From Diphasiastrum complanatum (lineage: Eukaryota; Streptophyta; Lycopodiopsida; Lycopodiales; Lycopodiaceae), in the NCBI GenBank assembly GCA_029204225.1, contig MU831895.1:33940-97939 (forward strand): DNA of 64,000 nucleotides. The letters run 5' to 3'. Numbering within the stretch: position 1 is the stretch's first letter; every line of letters starts with the position of its first letter. The notes beneath the pieces are model-generated. The model made no database searches, had not been told where the DNA came from, and was given only the letters and a program-made list of their open reading frames with translations. Of the stretch, positions 1-10,589 are shown piece by piece. The position numbers were made by a program, and so were the translations under genes.

Positions 1-18
1 AAGAACTCAAAGCAAAGC

Positions 19-1215
19 TTGGAGCAGCAGGTGTCCAAGTTACAGGTTGGAGAGGAGTCAAGTACCAATTCCTCATCTACACCCAAGAGGAAGGGCAACT
101 GCAACTATTGTGGTAAGTATGGGCATTTTGCCTTTAAATGCAAGAAGAAGCAAAGTGATCAGAAGAAGGGAAAGAACCAGCAGGGTCACTTTGTTGACAA
201 AGTTGCAGAGGAGGAGCAATCTGGTGTGCTTGAGCTATTCACCGCAGCCCTATCATCTGAATCCGCATTTGGTGGATGGTACATTGATTCTGGAGCCTCA
301 AAGCACATGACACCTCATAGAGATTGGTTCAGCACCTATGAGGAGACAGAAGATGGTCAGCATGTTTGCCTTGGAGATAATTCTACACGTATGGTGAGGG
401 GCAAAGGCATAGTTGCAGTACAGCTGTCATCAGGTGAGGTGAAGGAAATTAAAAGTGTGTTGCATGTACCAGGGTTGGCTAAGAACTTGTTATCTGTTGG
501 TGCCATTACCAAACAGAACATGGTGGTAGAGTTTGATGATTCTACATGTTTGGTAAAAGACAAAGATCAGAACTTCAAGGTGGTAGCCAAGGGAATGCAA
601 GAAGGAGGTCTTTACAAGCTTTTCACAACCATTCCTAGCCAAGAGGCCTTGTCTGCAAGGGATACTAATCGGGACAAGCTTTGGCACGAGAGATATGGTC
701 ATTTGAGTTATAGAAGTTTGCAAGTTTTGAACAGGCACAGAATGGTAGTAGATCTTCCTAGCATTAAGTCTTCTTCAGATACATGTGAGGCTTGTGCACT
801 AGGGAAGCAACAGAGGAAAAAGTTTCCAAGGAGAAAGCTACCAGGGCCAAGGGCATTCTTGAGCTTGTGCATTCAGATTTATGCGGTCCCATGCAGGTCA
901 AATCAGCAGGGGGGGCATACTATCTCATGACATTCGTAGATGATTTCTCACGGAAGGTATGGGTCTATTTTCTGAAGCTGAAATCTGAAGCGTTCAAATA
1001 CTTCAAACAGCGGAAAGCTATGGTGGAAAACCACACAGGGAAGAGGTTAAAGACTCTCAGGTCAGATAAGGGTGGTGAGTATATTTCTGATGAGTTCAAA
1101 GATCTTTGCAAAGCATGTGGGATAAAGAGACAGTTTACTACTCCACATACACTGCAGCAGAACGGCGTGGCTGAGCGGAAAAACAGGTCTATAGTTGAGT
1201 GTGCGAGGAGCATGC
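19..1215 (+). pseudogene. copia A gag zinc knuckle, protease and integrase N-terminal part
   Basis: The CCHC nucleocapsid knuckle (C-NY-C-GKYG-H-FAFK-C) is at about 109-150. The aspartic protease motif WYIDSGASKHMT is at about 277-312. The GAG-pre-integrase motif LWHERYGHLSYRSL is at about 679-720, followed by CEACALGKQQ. At about 822-826 one nucleotide is missing, so the integrase core continues in another frame (792-1215), with VHSDLCGPM, TFVDDFSRKVWVYF, LRSDKGGEY and QQNGVAERKNR. The asparagine-containing GVAERKNR motif is typical of copia integrases. The frame then runs into the gypsy LTR at 1216. The gag start lies upstream of the window. Confidence 0.92.
1211..1215. repeat. target site duplication of gypsy-1, left copy (CATGC)
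   Basis: CATGC directly precedes the TGTAATAG start of the LTR. It is repeated at 7431-7435 directly after the ...GTAACA end. Five bp is the usual duplication for gypsy integrases. The restored codons encode the expected copia integrase residues R-S-M-L-K-A-K-G. Confidence 0.95.
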
Positions 1216-1573
1216 TGTAATAGATCCTAACACCACAGTAGGGCAAACACTAACTGATCCACCCAACCTTGCCTACTCCCTGATATAGAGTAAGCCCCTC
1301 CTAGCCCAGTGTGAGGACTGGTAGCATGCTACTGCCAAGTGTCGGCCACATGGCACTGACGTGGCCGACTGCACGTCGGGACCCAACTGGGGGCCCTATC
1401 CTGCTGACAGGGTCCCTAGGCTGTGTTAGGCCCGCCATGGCTATGGACCATGCTGGGGCACACTACTCACACTGTCTTGCCCTGTTGGTCATGTACGCTG
1501 GACACGACCCTGACTGTGGTATCTGACCTATCTGTGTTCTCTAGGGTTCGGCACTGGTTACGAGCTCGTAACA
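1216..1573 (-). repeat. gypsy-1 3' LTR (minus-strand orientation)
   Basis: 358 bp. Read on the plus strand it begins TGTAATAGATCC and ends GCTCGTAACA. By eye it shows no difference from 7073-7430. It is the 3' LTR because gag-pol runs on the minus strand. A palindrome-like stretch, GGGGCCCTATCCTGCTGACAGGG and its neighbourhood, lies in the middle. Confidence 0.95.
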
Positions 1574-1586
1574 CTCCCTCCCCCTT
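1574..1586 (-). promoter_or_regulatory. polypurine tract of gypsy-1
   Basis: On the minus strand AAGGGGGAGGGAG lies directly before the 3' LTR. This is where plus-strand DNA synthesis is primed. It overlaps the stop codon of the chromodomain frame (1585-1587). Confidence 0.85.
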
Positions 1587-1839
1587 AAGAACCGTCTTGG
1601 TCCTCTAAGACAAAGTCTGGAAAAATCTTGCGAAGGACGCTGCCTCTTTCCCAAGTGGCATTCTCAATAGGCTGATCATTCCACTTAACCAGATATTCTC
1701 GGTATAGAGTATGACGAGTCTGCGTCTCTCTACTATCAAGAATCTCCTCTGGTTCATGTGGAGATTGTTGAGGATCCAATGGGAGAACTAGAACACTGTC
1801 CCCTACCAGATTATCTGATCTGGTTAAGGCTTTTCGTAA
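1585..1839 (-). pseudogene. gypsy-1 chromodomain tail, cut off by one stop codon
   Basis: The frame is the same as pol but lies downstream of a single TAG at 1840-1842. The tail continues the integrase linker (LRKALTRSDNLVGDS) and ends in a chromodomain with EEILDSRETQ, REYLVKWNDQP and NATWERGSVL. It shows the hydrophobic and aromatic pattern of chromodomains (YLVKW, W-E). The TAG replaces a residue right after VFHVS. A single C-to-T change from CAG would produce it, but the original codon is inferred. The stop either removes chromatin targeting or would need readthrough. Confidence 0.85.
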
Positions 1840-4800
1840 CTAACTTACATGAAAAACTGGAAAAACCTTACTGCTGTGTGGGAGTTCTAGTTCATAGGTG
1901 ACCTCGCCTAGTCTCCTACTGATGGTAAAGGGACCACAATACCTTGGAGACAACTTAGCACACACTCCTGATTTGAGGGTTTTAGAGTCAACTGGGACTC
2001 TCAAGTAGACTCTCTCACCAGTGGAGAACTGCACATCCCGTCTGTGTGGATCTGCATAATGCCTGGCTCGATCCTGGGATTGTCTAATGCTACGCTTAGC
2101 ATGTTCTATCATCTGGTTTAGGTCTTCTAAAAAGTTTCTGGCTGCTTCAACTTTTTCTTGTTTAAACCCTACAGCTGTGGGTGAGCGTGGCTGAAAACCG
2201 TACATCAGCATAAATGGGCTGTATCCCGTAGCTGAATGTTTGGTACTGTTGTAAGCAAACTCTAATATCGAGAGATACTCCTCCCAATTAGTCTGCCTCT
2301 TGCTGACGTATGCACGAAGCATATCCTCCAGCACTTGATTTACCCTTTCTGTTTGACCGTCCGTCTGTGGATGGTCGGTGGTACTCATATTAAGTTTAGT
2401 ATGGAGATGATGGAATACTGCCTTCCAAAAATTTCCAGTAAACTTACTGTCCCGGTCGCTGACTATGCCGGAAGGTAGACCGTACAATTTAAATAGCCCG
2501 TCTACAAACAACCTCGCTAACTCTGGAGCTCTAACGGTTGTTTTGGTCGGAATAAAATGAGCCATTTTGGTCAGACGGTCAACTGTGACCCATATAGCGT
2601 CATTACCCTTTTGGGTTTTAGGCAGGCCTACTATAAAATCCATGGAGATACTCTCCCATTTACCAGCTGGTATTTCTAAGGGATGCAACAACCCTCCTGC
2701 CTTTAAACGCTCTGCTTTATTTACTTGACATTTCTGGCAACTGGTTACATACTGGTGGACGTCCCTTTTCATACTGGGCCAGAAAAATTGCCTACGAAGA
2801 AGCTCATAGGTCTTCTGTATGCCTGGGTGTCCCGCGCTAGGATTGTCATGACATTCATATAGGACCTGCTGCCTATAATCCTCTGAATTGGGGACACATA
2901 CTCTATCTCTATAGAGCAAGTACTCATCCTGAATGGAATACTGTTTCCATTTGAATCCTTGAGTCAACTGACCCTCAACCACTGGGGTTTGCTTGGGTAA
3001 TACAGGCTCAGAATCCTCAACGTCATCTGATGACGTATACTCGGACTCATCATCATCCTCAACGGAAGCTGCCGTATTCTTGGATGAACTGGCACCAGCC
3101 CCGGGAACTGGTTCTGGAGTCTGTAACTGTCTGTTCTGGACTGAGTTCCAGATAATAGAGAAGAATGCATCATGCTGGCATTTCCCTCTCAAGGACTCGA
3201 GTAACTCATTACGAATCTGAGTAAAACTCAGCTCGTTTATCATAGGCATTCTGCTAAGGGCATCTGCTACTGTATTGAATTTTCCACGCCTATATCTGAT
3301 AGACATGTCAAACTCTTGCATCAACTCTGCCCAACGAGCTTTCCGACCTCTAAGCTCAGGTTGATTGCAAAGGTATCTGAGACTCTCATGGTCTGTCAGG
3401 ACCTCAAAGTTGGCACCATACAAATAATGCCTCCAAGTCTTAAGGGCATGGACTATAGAAAAGAGTTCCTTTTCATAGGCACTATACCTAGTCTGTGCTG
3501 GCTCGAGTTTTTTACTCTCGAACGCAACTGGTCGTCCACCCTGAGTTAGCACAGCACCTACTGCAAAGTCGCTAGCATCTGTTTCGACCACAAATGGCTG
3601 ATTGGGGTCGACGACCTTTAAAACTGGTGCTGTAGCTAAGGCTGTTTTGAGAGCATCAAAGCTCTCCTGTTGTGCGGACTCCCAAATGAACTCCTTTCCC
3701 TTCCCCTTAAGGAGATTTGTCATAGGGACTGCTATCTGAGCATATTCCTTGACAAATCGTCTGTAATATCCCGCCAGACCAAGAAAGATTTGAAGTTCCA
3801 AAATATTCTGAGGTCTCAGCCAACTGAGTATGGCTTTAACCTTATTTGGGTCCATCTTAATCCCATCTGAAGAGATAATGTGACCCAAATATGCTACTTC
3901 TTCAACGAAGAATTCACACTTGGATTGTTTAGCATAAAGCATATGCTTTCTGAGCAGTCGAAACACCTTTCTGAGGTGTTTTAGATGCTCCTTCCTCGTT
4001 TTGCTGTAGACGAGGATGTCATCTAAAAATACGACTACAAACTTACCCAAGTATGGTCTGAGGACACTGTTCATCAAGGTCATAAAGGTAGCTGGAGCAT
4101 TTGTGAGCCCAAATGGCATCACCTTAAACTCATAATGACCGTGACGAGTCCTAAAAGCTGTTTTCGAGACATCTTCCGATTTTATACGGACTTGATGATA
4201 TCCCGATCTGAGGTCTATTTTGCTGAAAAACTTAGCCCCGTCGAGTTGATCAAACAACTCGTCTGCCCGAGGCATAGGGTATTTATTCTTAATTGTGACT
4301 TTATTGAGGGCTCTGTAATCTACGCAAAGACGCATAGACCCCTCCTTCTTTTTCACCAATAGGACTGGTGAGGCCCATGGTGAACTACTGGTCTGAATTT
4401 GGCCTTTCCCAAGATAGTTTGTTAACTGCCTCGTTATTTCTTCATCCTCTGTTCGGCTGACCCGATACGGAGGTTTAGAAACAGGTGCTGTACCTGGTAC
4501 TAGGTTTATTAGATGATCTACCTCTCTGCTAGGTGGTAAACCATGTGGCAAATCTTCAGGAAAAACATCTTTAAATTTAGACAATAAAGTTTCTAATTTA
4601 CTGATTTTCTGCTGAATAGAACTGGAAATAGAAACTTCAGGAATAAACTGAAAGTCACATAAGAATACCTGATGGTCTTCGTCTCCGATTAGCTGACAGA
4701 GCTCTGAACTGCAGACCATAGGGCTGTTGGGAACATCATGCTCCCCATGCAACTGGATCTCTCGGCCTTTATACTGAAAGCTGAGGGTGTTCTCCTGATA

Positions 4801-5331
4801 GTTTCTGTGGAGGGAAGGTCCTAAACTGTAGAGCCAATCTCTCCCGAGAACAATGTCTGTTCGATCCAGGTGCATTATCTGAAAGTTTATTTGATCTTGG
4901 TACCCCTGAATACCAAAATTTAACTTACTTACCATAGTTTCCCATATTTTTTTATCTTCACCCTTAGCTAATGAAACTATGTACCTATGCTGACTAGGTA
5001 CTTCTGGTAGTTTAAGCTTTTTAACCAGGGTGTGGTTGATGAAATTATGGGTTGCCCCATCATCAACCATGACTCTTACTGACTGGTTACCCACTTTCCC
5101 ATGCATACGTACTAGGTCATGCGGCCCAAAGCTGAAGGGTCTCGCTAGCATTGCAGAGGTCAGCTGGCAACAGTGTTCATGATCTTCATGATACACTTTG
5201 ATCTCGGAAGCTGCCGAGTCACTGGGGAAACATACAGTCTGAACAAGATGAACTTGTTTTTTATCTTTTTTTAGTGAAAGGCCCCTTGGGACACTGTCTG
5301 ACTGTGTCCCTTGCCCATACACACAAAGCAC
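1840..5331 (-). CDS. pol: gypsy-1 pol: protease, RT, RNase H, integrase
   Basis: The open frame is 1163 codons long. In order, it shows a retropepsin-like protease with [14 protein letters not shown] (around residue 90), and a reverse transcriptase with SRSPYRVS-type entry, [30 protein letters not shown] and the catalytic [14 protein letters not shown]. It continues with RNase H ([24 protein letters not shown]), an integrase HHCC zinc finger ([20 protein letters not shown] with CQKCQ), and a DDE core ([31 protein letters not shown]). It opens in the gag zinc-knuckle region and overlaps gag by 61 nt in another frame. The related copy at 9165-9582 is in one frame there, so gag and pol were probably one ORF. 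It ends early at the TAG before the chromodomain. Confidence 0.95.
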   Translation of the reverse strand: MLCVYGQGTQSDSVPRGLSLKKDKKQVHLVQTVCFPSDSAASEIKVYHEDHEHCCQLTSAMLARPFSFGPHDLVRMHGKVGNQSVRVMVDDGATHNFINHTLVKKLKLPEVPSQHRYIVSLAKGEDKKIWETMVSKLNFGIQGYQDQINFQIMHLDRTDIVLGRDWLYSLGPSLHRNYQENTLSFQYKGREIQLHGEHDVPNSPMVCSSELCQLIGDEDHQVFLCDFQFIPEVSISSSIQQKISKLETLLSKFKDVFPEDLPHGLPPSREVDHLINLVPGTAPVSKPPYRVSRTEDEEITRQLTNYLGKGQIQTSSSPWASPVLLVKKKEGSMRLCVDYRALNKVTIKNKYPMPRADELFDQLDGAKFFSKIDLRSGYHQVRIKSEDVSKTAFRTRHGHYEFKVMPFGLTNAPATFMTLMNSVLRPYLGKFVVVFLDDILVYSKTRKEHLKHLRKVFRLLRKHMLYAKQSKCEFFVEEVAYLGHIISSDGIKMDPNKVKAILSWLRPQNILELQIFLGLAGYYRRFVKEYAQIAVPMTNLLKGKGKEFIWESAQQESFDALKTALATAPVLKVVDPNQPFVVETDASDFAVGAVLTQGGRPVAFESKKLEPAQTRYSAYEKELFSIVHALKTWRHYLYGANFEVLTDHESLRYLCNQPELRGRKARWAELMQEFDMSIRYRRGKFNTVADALSRMPMINELSFTQIRNELLESLRGKCQHDAFFSIIWNSVQNRQLQTPEPVPGAGASSSKNTAASVEDDDESEYTSSDDVEDSEPVLPKQTPVVEGQLTQGFKWKQYSIQDEYLLYRDRVCVPNSEDYRQQVLYECHDNPSAGHPGIQKTYELLRRQFFWPSMKRDVHQYVTSCQKCQVNKAERLKAGGLLHPLEIPAGKWESISMDFIVGLPKTQKGNDAIWVTVDRLTKMAHFIPTKTTVRAPELARLFVDGLFKLYGLPSGIVSDRDSKFTGNFWKAVFHHLHTKLNMSTTDHPQTDGQTERVNQVLEDMLRAYVSKRQTNWEEYLSILEFAYNSTKHSATGYSPFMLMYGFQPRSPTAVGFKQEKVEAARNFLEDLNQMIEHAKRSIRQSQDRARHYADPHRRDVQFSTGERVYLRVPVDSKTLKSGVCAKLSPRYCGPFTISRRLGEVTYELELPHSSKVFPVFHVS

Positions 5332-6362
5332 AAACGTTCTTGTTTGGCTTTCTCAAAATCATCTGGTTTTAAGGGCTGTATGAGTGAAGGGCGTTTCTGA
5401 GGAGCTTCACCTTTAAATTTATCTTCTTTCTTTCTTTTTAAAAATTTCTTTTTAAATTGAAAGTCTTTCTGAGGAAGCTGCTCAGAAAGTGGTTGTTGTC
5501 TCGCTCTCTTCCTACCCACTGAATCATCATAGATTTGAGCATATCTGAGAGCTTGCTCAAGGGTAGTAGGCGAGTTTCTCTGGACCTCTACTTTATATTC
5601 ATCTTTGAGGCCACGGACAAATCCCCTGATTTTTTGATAGTCATCCATATTTTTAATCTTTAAAATTGCTTCTCGATACTGCGAGATATATTGGATGAGG
5701 GACTTGTCCATTACTGTTCTTTCCCAGGCTTCCCAGGCTCTATCAAGTTCATTCTCTGGTAGAAATTCTCTTAGGAAAGCTTCTTCAAAAGCTTTCCATG
5801 ACCGGGGAGTCTGCCCAGTCTCCTGGAGATTTAACCACCACTTATAGGCCATAGGCCCTAAAGAAAGACTGGCCTCAATTGCTTGCAAATGGTCAGGGGT
5901 CTGTTTAAGAGCATGAATGTTCTTCCATTTGTTGAGGAAGGTTTGTAGAATATCTACATTTCTATCCTTCTCCTCCCCATTAAAAGTAGGAGGCTTTAAA
6001 TCTTTAAAAACACTGGGGTGAGACCGTAAAGTCTCACCCGAAACTGATGGAAGTGGAGAAGGGGATAACTGAGAAGTGGAGGGAAGGCTTCCTTTCGCGG
6101 AACTCAAAAACAAGTTTTTGAGTTCAGCGAACGAGTCGTCCACACTGGTCTTGAAATTGGCTAATGCCAACTTCAGTTCATCCACTTCTGTCACCAATTG
6201 GAGGAACTGCTCCTTGGTAACCAGTTCGTCGAGTTCTTCGGCGAACTGTTCCTGTTCTTCCACTTCCATGGGTTCCTTCCCTTTTTTGTAAGCCAAGGCT
6301 TCTGTTTCAAGTTCGTCGAAGCCTCTCTCCGGGGGTTGATCAGGTCCCTGAGGAGTGGTCAT
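5271..6362 (-). CDS. gag: gypsy-1 gag
   Basis: 363 codons, starting ATG ([14 protein letters not shown]). Residues 110-260 form a retrotransposon gag capsid domain ([61 protein letters not shown]). A lysine/arginine-rich stretch follows, then a CCHC knuckle that begins CFVCMGKGH. The knuckle is broken: compared with copy 2, 4 nt are missing after GH, the last cysteine is lost and the frame ends 11 codons later. Gag forms the virus-like particle in which reverse transcription takes place. The start ATG lies about 700 nt downstream of the primer site. Confidence 0.93.
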   Translation of the reverse strand: MTTPQGPDQPPERGFDELETEALAYKKGKEPMEVEEQEQFAEELDELVTKEQFLQLVTEVDELKLALANFKTSVDDSFAELKNLFLSSAKGSLPSTSQLSPSPLPSVSGETLRSHPSVFKDLKPPTFNGEEKDRNVDILQTFLNKWKNIHALKQTPDHLQAIEASLSLGPMAYKWWLNLQETGQTPRSWKAFEEAFLREFLPENELDRAWEAWERTVMDKSLIQYISQYREAILKIKNMDDYQKIRGFVRGLKDEYKVEVQRNSPTTLEQALRYAQIYDDSVGRKRARQQPLSEQLPQKDFQFKKKFLKRKKEDKFKGEAPQKRPSLIQPLKPDDFEKAKQERLCFVCMGKGHSQTVSQGAFH

Positions 6363-7058
6363 CTTCGGAACTGAAAGAGAGCTACCTTAACTTCTGAAGG
6401 AAAAAAAGTCTAAAAGACTAATTTACAACTGTACAAGGAGGGAAAGAAAACTTAGCTCTTTCTGAGAACTGTACTTCCACAGAGAGAATCAAGAAAAGCC
6501 CTTTCAGCTCTTCCTCCACTGCTTTCAGATCTGCTGTCCGGAAAAATCAGAGATCAAGGTACCAAGAAAAAGAAACAAACTTCTGATCGTCTTGGCCCCT
6601 TCCCTCGCTGTCTGAGGTGTATACTTTTTGCTCCAAAATTCCCGTTTTAGGACCCAAAACAGTTGCAAACTTGTGGTTCCTGCCAAAGACCTTCAGCGCT
6701 GGACCTGCACCCACGATTCTGTCTCAGATCCGCTCCAAATTCCAGAAAATTTCACTCCAAATTCGAAGTTTCCACCCAATTTGGCAGTGCTGGACCTGCT
6801 CCACGTTTTCTATTTAAAATGTGCTCAAAAATCCACAACTGATACATAAAAATCAAGGGTAAATCCCTGATTTTTCAGCGCTGAGCTTCTACAAGGGATT
6901 GTGCCTCAAACAACTGTAAATTCCCAGCAAATTTCAAGGATTTGAAAGCTGTTCCTACAGCGATTTTCCTCCTCAATTCTTTTCTGAGAATCTGAGAAAT
7001 CTTTCCTATCTTCTGATAGCTTTCTCTATTGCTGTCCTGAACTCCCTAGGATGGAGAT
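6363..7058 (-). other. gypsy-1 untranslated leader
   Basis: This is about 700 bp between the primer-binding site and the gag start. No open frame of note was found in the element's orientation. The stretch is presumably the RNA leader with the packaging signal; that role is inferred from position only. Confidence 0.7.
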
Positions 7059-7071
7059 GGCTCTGATACCA
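7059..7071 (-). promoter_or_regulatory. primer-binding site, initiator Met-tRNA
   Basis: On the minus strand TGGTATCAGAGCC lies one base inside the 5' LTR. This is the standard plant primer site complementary to the 3' end of initiator methionine tRNA. Confidence 0.93.
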
Positions 7072-7072
7072 G

Positions 7073-7430
7073 TGTAATAGATCCTAACACCACAGTAGGG
7101 CAAACACTAACTGATCCACCCAACCTTGCCTACTCCCTGATATAGAGTAAGCCCCTCCTAGCCCAGTGTGAGGACTGGTAGCATGCTACTGCCAAGTGTC
7201 GGCCACATGGCACTGACGTGGCCGACTGCACGTCGGGACCCAACTGGGGGCCCTATCCTGCTGACAGGGTCCCTAGGCTGTGTTAGGCCCGCCATGGCTA
7301 TGGACCATGCTGGGGCACACTACTCACACTGTCTTGCCCTGTTGGTCATGTACGCTGGACACGACCCTGACTGTGGTATCTGACCTATCTGTGTTCTCTA
7401 GGGTTCGGCACTGGTTACGAGCTCGTAACA
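7073..7430 (-). repeat. gypsy-1 5' LTR (minus-strand orientation)
   Basis: 358 bp, identical by eye to 1216-1573. On the minus strand it starts TGTTACGAGC and ends CTATTACA. It would hold the element's promoter. The CATGC duplication follows at 7431-7435. Confidence 0.95.
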
Positions 7431-8760
7431 CATGCTCAAGGCAAAGGGGTTGCCAAATTCTTTTTGGGCGGAAGCGGTAGCAACTGCCATTTTTCTATTG
7501 AATAGAAGTCCAACCAAAGCAGTTGAAGGAATCACGCCAGAAGAAGCATATAGTGGCAACAAGCCCAAAGTGGGCAGCCTTCGAGTATTTGGGTGTAATG
7601 CATATGCACATATACCAAAGGACTTGCGGAAGAAACTTGATGCAAAATCCGTAAAGTGTGTCTTTCTTGGGTATAGTGAAGGTGAGAAAGCTTATGTGCT
7701 ATATGATCTCGAAAACAGGAAGAAGATCCTCAATCGAGATGTCATCTTTGATGAAGAGCATTCACCCAAGATACAGGAGCAGGAGAAGGAAGGAACTACT
7801 GAGTTCATACCCTTGATTGATTCCACGGATGAGGATCCTAGTCAAGAGTCCTGTGAGCCTCAAGTGCGAGAGCAACAACAGGAAATCGAACCTACTAGTT
7901 CAAGACCTCTTTTTGGCCAAGTACCAAAAGCTGAAGTTGGGGACAAACGAAAGACTAAAACAGTACCATGGGATACGTGGTCACCATCCACATCACCTAC
8001 TGCTAGGAAGAAGCTACCTAGGTGGTATTGGGAAACAATCAAAGATGATGGTCCAACATTTGCAGATGAGACGCTCTATCGTCAATTAGTGGGCAGCCTG
8101 ATTTACCTTACTACCACCAGGCTAGATATTGCATATGCGGTTGGGATTGCAAGTCAATTCATGAGTAAGCCTACCGAAGCACATTGGAAGGCAGCCAAGC
8201 GGATTCTACAATATGTGAGAGGGACAGTGACTTATGGGATTGGATACACAGATGACGGAAACCTTCAGCTGGAGGGTTATTCAGATTCTGATTGGGCAGG
8301 TGATAGAGACGATCGGAGATCGACAACAGGCTATTGTTTCAGCCTAGGTTCAGGGGTTATATCATGGTGCAGTAAGAAGCAGCCTACTATTGCTCTATCA
8401 TCTACCGAAGCTGAGTACAGGGCGACTACGAGGTCCGCCTGTGAAGCCATTTGGTTACGCCGTCTACTTGAGGACATGCAGATTGCTCAAGTAAGACCTA
8501 CATTGTTACATTGTGATAACCAAAGTTGCATTCAGCTTGCGAGGAATCCAGTCTATCATGCACGGACGAAACACATAGAGGTGGACCAGCATTTTATACG
8601 AGAGAAAGTGCACAGCAGGGAGATCGAGCTAGTTTATTGTGACACCAACGACCAGATAGCTGATATTTTTACTAAATCACTTAGTAAAGATAAGTTTGAA
8701 AAGTTCAGAACTTTGTTGGGTGTCAGTTTGAATAAAATTGCCATTAAGGGGGGGTGTTGA
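7431..8760 (+). pseudogene. copia A integrase C-terminus fused to RNase H, RT deleted
   Basis: The frame reads on from the integrase break (MLKAKGLPNSFWAEAV, NRSPTKAVEG, LRVFGCNAYAHIP, KCVFLGYSEGEKAY) to about position 8040. It then jumps from PRWYWETIKDDG directly to TLYRQLVGSLIYL, the start of the RNase H region. RNase H residues and neighbours are clear: YSDSDWAGDRDDRRSTTGY, LSSTEAEYRA, HCDNQSCIQLA, RTKHIEVDQHFIREK, DIFTKSL. Everything expected between them, including the YVDD reverse transcriptase core (roughly 400-450 residues in the family), is missing without loss of frame. The ORF ends right at the polypurine tract AAGGGGGGGTG. Confidence 0.92.
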
Positions 8761-9089
8761 AGAGTAATGCCTATTTTACCCCTTTGGCTAAGCATTAGTT
8801 AAGTTGTACATAACTCATGGGGCATGTTTTAATTAAATGCATGAGACCCCCTTTTGTAAGTTAAGTAAATTAGTGCAAGTGGCCCACTTGGCCAAGTAGC
8901 TCACTCCTATGGTTGACACCTAGACTTTCCATGCATGTAAAGGAGGTGCTTGCCTCACAAGGGATTTGGAGGACCCACGCCCTCCTCTCTCTCTCTAGCA
9001 ATTCATTTCTTCTTGAGACTTTTGAGTTTGTGAGGTGCTTATGCAATTCTCCTTGTGTGTGATATTTTCCATAGCCAAGTCAAGAACAA
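8755..9089 (+). repeat. copia A 3' LTR, truncated
   Basis: It begins TGTTGAAGAGTAATGCC right after the polypurine tract. It runs about 335 bp to ...CAAGTCAAGAACAAG, where gypsy-2 pol sequence takes over. No LTR end (CA) is reached. The 5' LTR lies left of the window, so identity between the two could not be judged. Confidence 0.8.
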
Positions 9090-9164
9090 GGTCTGTTCGA
9101 TCCAGGTGCATTATCTGAAAGTTAATTTCATCTTGATACCCCTGAATATCAAGATTTAAACTGC

Positions 9165-9582
9165 TTACCATATAGTTTCCCAGATTTTCTTGTCTTCACC
9201 CTTGGCCAAAGAAACTATGTACCTATGTTGACTAGGTACCTCTGGAAGTCTGAGTTTCTTAACTAGGGTGTAGTTGATGAAATTATGGGTTGCCCCATCA
9301 TCAACCATAACTCTTACTGATTGGTTGCCAATTTTACCATGCATAAGTACTATGTCCTGGCCCAAAGTTGAAGGGTCTCGCTAGCATTGCAAAAGTTAAT
9401 TGGCAACAGTGTTCATGATCTTCATGAAACACTTTTATCTCGGAAGCTTCCAAGTCACTTGGGAAGCTTACAGTCTGAACAATATGAACTTGCTTTTTAT
9501 CTTTTTTATTCTTTTTTAATGAATGGCCCCTTGGGACATTGTCTCTAACTGTGTGACCCTTGCCCATACACACAAAGCACAA
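9165..9582 (-). pseudogene. gypsy-2 zinc knuckle and protease fragment
   Basis: There are two overlapping frames. 9582-9334 carries [13 protein letters not shown], then [13 protein letters not shown] and [14 protein letters not shown]. 9365-9165 carries the protease motif [14 protein letters not shown] and [14 protein letters not shown] frameshift near 9350 separates them. The knuckle also lacks its last cysteine here. In this copy the sequence after the knuckle is in the same frame as the knuckle, which shows the family's gag and pol were probably one continuous frame. Confidence 0.85.
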
Positions 9583-9872
9583 AAGTTCTTGTTTGGCTTT
9601 CTCAAAATCTTCTGGTTTTAAGGGCTGTATGAGTGATGGACGTTTCTGAGAAGCTTCATTCTTAACATTTTTTTCTTTCTTTCTTTTTTAAAAAGTCTTT
9701 CTGAGTAGGCTGCTCAGAAAAGGATTGTTGTTTCGCCTTCTTCTTACCCACTGAATCATCATAGATTTGAGCATATCTGAGAGCTTGCTCTAAGGTAGTA
9801 GGCAAGTTTCTCTGGACCTCTACTTTGTATTCATCTCGAAGCCCACGGACAAACCCTCAGACTTTCTAATAG

Positions 9873-10589
9873 TCATCCTTTCTGATAGTCATCCATATTT
9901 TTTATCTTTAATATGGCCTCTCGATACTGCGAGATATACTGTATTAAGGATTTGTCCATTATTGTTCTCTCCCAGGCTTCCCAGGCTCTATCAAGTTCAT
10001 TTTCAAGTAGAAATTCTCGTAGAAAGGCCTTTACAAAAGCCTTCCATGACCGGGGGGTCTGCCCAGTCTCCTGGAGGTTTAACCACCACTTATAGGCCAT
10101 GGGTCCTAAGGAAAGACTGGCCTCGATTGCTTGCAAATGGTCAGGGGTCTGTTTAAGAGCATGTATGTTCTTCCATTTGCTGAGGAAGGTATGTAAAATG
10201 TCTGCATTTCTATCCTTCTCTTCCCCAATAAAAGTAGGAGGTGGATGAGACCGTATAGGCTCACCCGATACTGATGGAAGTGGTGCAGGGGACGGTTGAG
10301 AAGTGGAAGGGAGACTTCCTTTCGCGGAGCTCAAGATTAAATCTTTGAGCTCGGCAAACGAGTCTTCCACACTGGATTTGAAATTGGCTAAAGCCAGTTT
10401 CAATTCATCCACCTCCGTTACCAAGTGGAGATGCTGCTCCTTGGTAACCAAATCGTCTAGTTCTTCGGCGAATTGTTCATGTTCTTCCACTTCCATGGGT
10501 TCTTTCCCTTTACTGAAAACTAAGGCTTCTGTTTCCAATTCGTCAATGCCTCTCTCTGGGGGTTGATCAGCTCCCTGAGGAGTGGTCAT
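9873..10589 (-). pseudogene. gypsy-2 gag, 3' part broken
   Basis: 238 codons starting MTTPQGADQPPERG, closely similar to gypsy-1 gag. The capsid motifs [22 protein letters not shown] and [14 protein letters not shown] are present. Compared with gypsy-1, a short piece containing VFKDLK is absent before PPTFIGEEKDRN. The frame is lost after MDDYQK at a small local duplication. The remaining C-terminal gag sequence (about 9590-9870) is recognisable but in other frames. Confidence 0.88.

Larger units (their letters stand above)
1216..7430 (-). mobile_element. Ty3/gypsy chromovirus, full-length recent insertion (gypsy-1)
   Basis: The element is 6215 bp and is coded on the minus strand. It has 358-bp LTRs at both ends that look identical base for base, a CATGC duplication, an initiator-Met tRNA primer site, a polypurine tract, gag, and pol in the order protease, RT, RNase H, integrase, chromodomain. 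The identical LTRs point to a very recent insertion. The coding frames are nevertheless broken at two places: a 4-nt deletion in the gag zinc knuckle and an in-frame TAG before the chromodomain. The chromodomain after integrase assigns it to the chromoviruses, which can target chromatin marks. Confidence 0.96.
1..9089 (+). mobile_element. Ty1/copia retrotransposon A, 5' end outside window, split by a gypsy insertion
   Basis: The gag-protease-integrase part (19-1215) and the integrase-RNase H part (7431-8760) belong to one element. Removing 1216-7430 plus one copy of the 5-bp CATGC duplication rejoins the integrase reading frame exactly. A polypurine tract precedes a 3' LTR that starts at 8755 and is cut off near 9089. 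The order protease, integrase, RNase H is the copia order. The element cannot work alone: it has a 1-nt frameshift near 824, lacks nearly all of the reverse transcriptase, is interrupted, and has a truncated LTR. Confidence 0.9.

Noticed and set aside
1311-1608. Open frames of 71 and 61 codons, repeated at 7168-7480
   Set aside because: They lie inside the gypsy LTRs and are duplicated only because the LTR is.
5271-5331. Programmed frameshift between gag and pol of gypsy-1
   Set aside because: Copy 2 keeps the knuckle and following region in one frame, and copy 1 differs there by a 4-nt deletion, so mutation is the better explanation.
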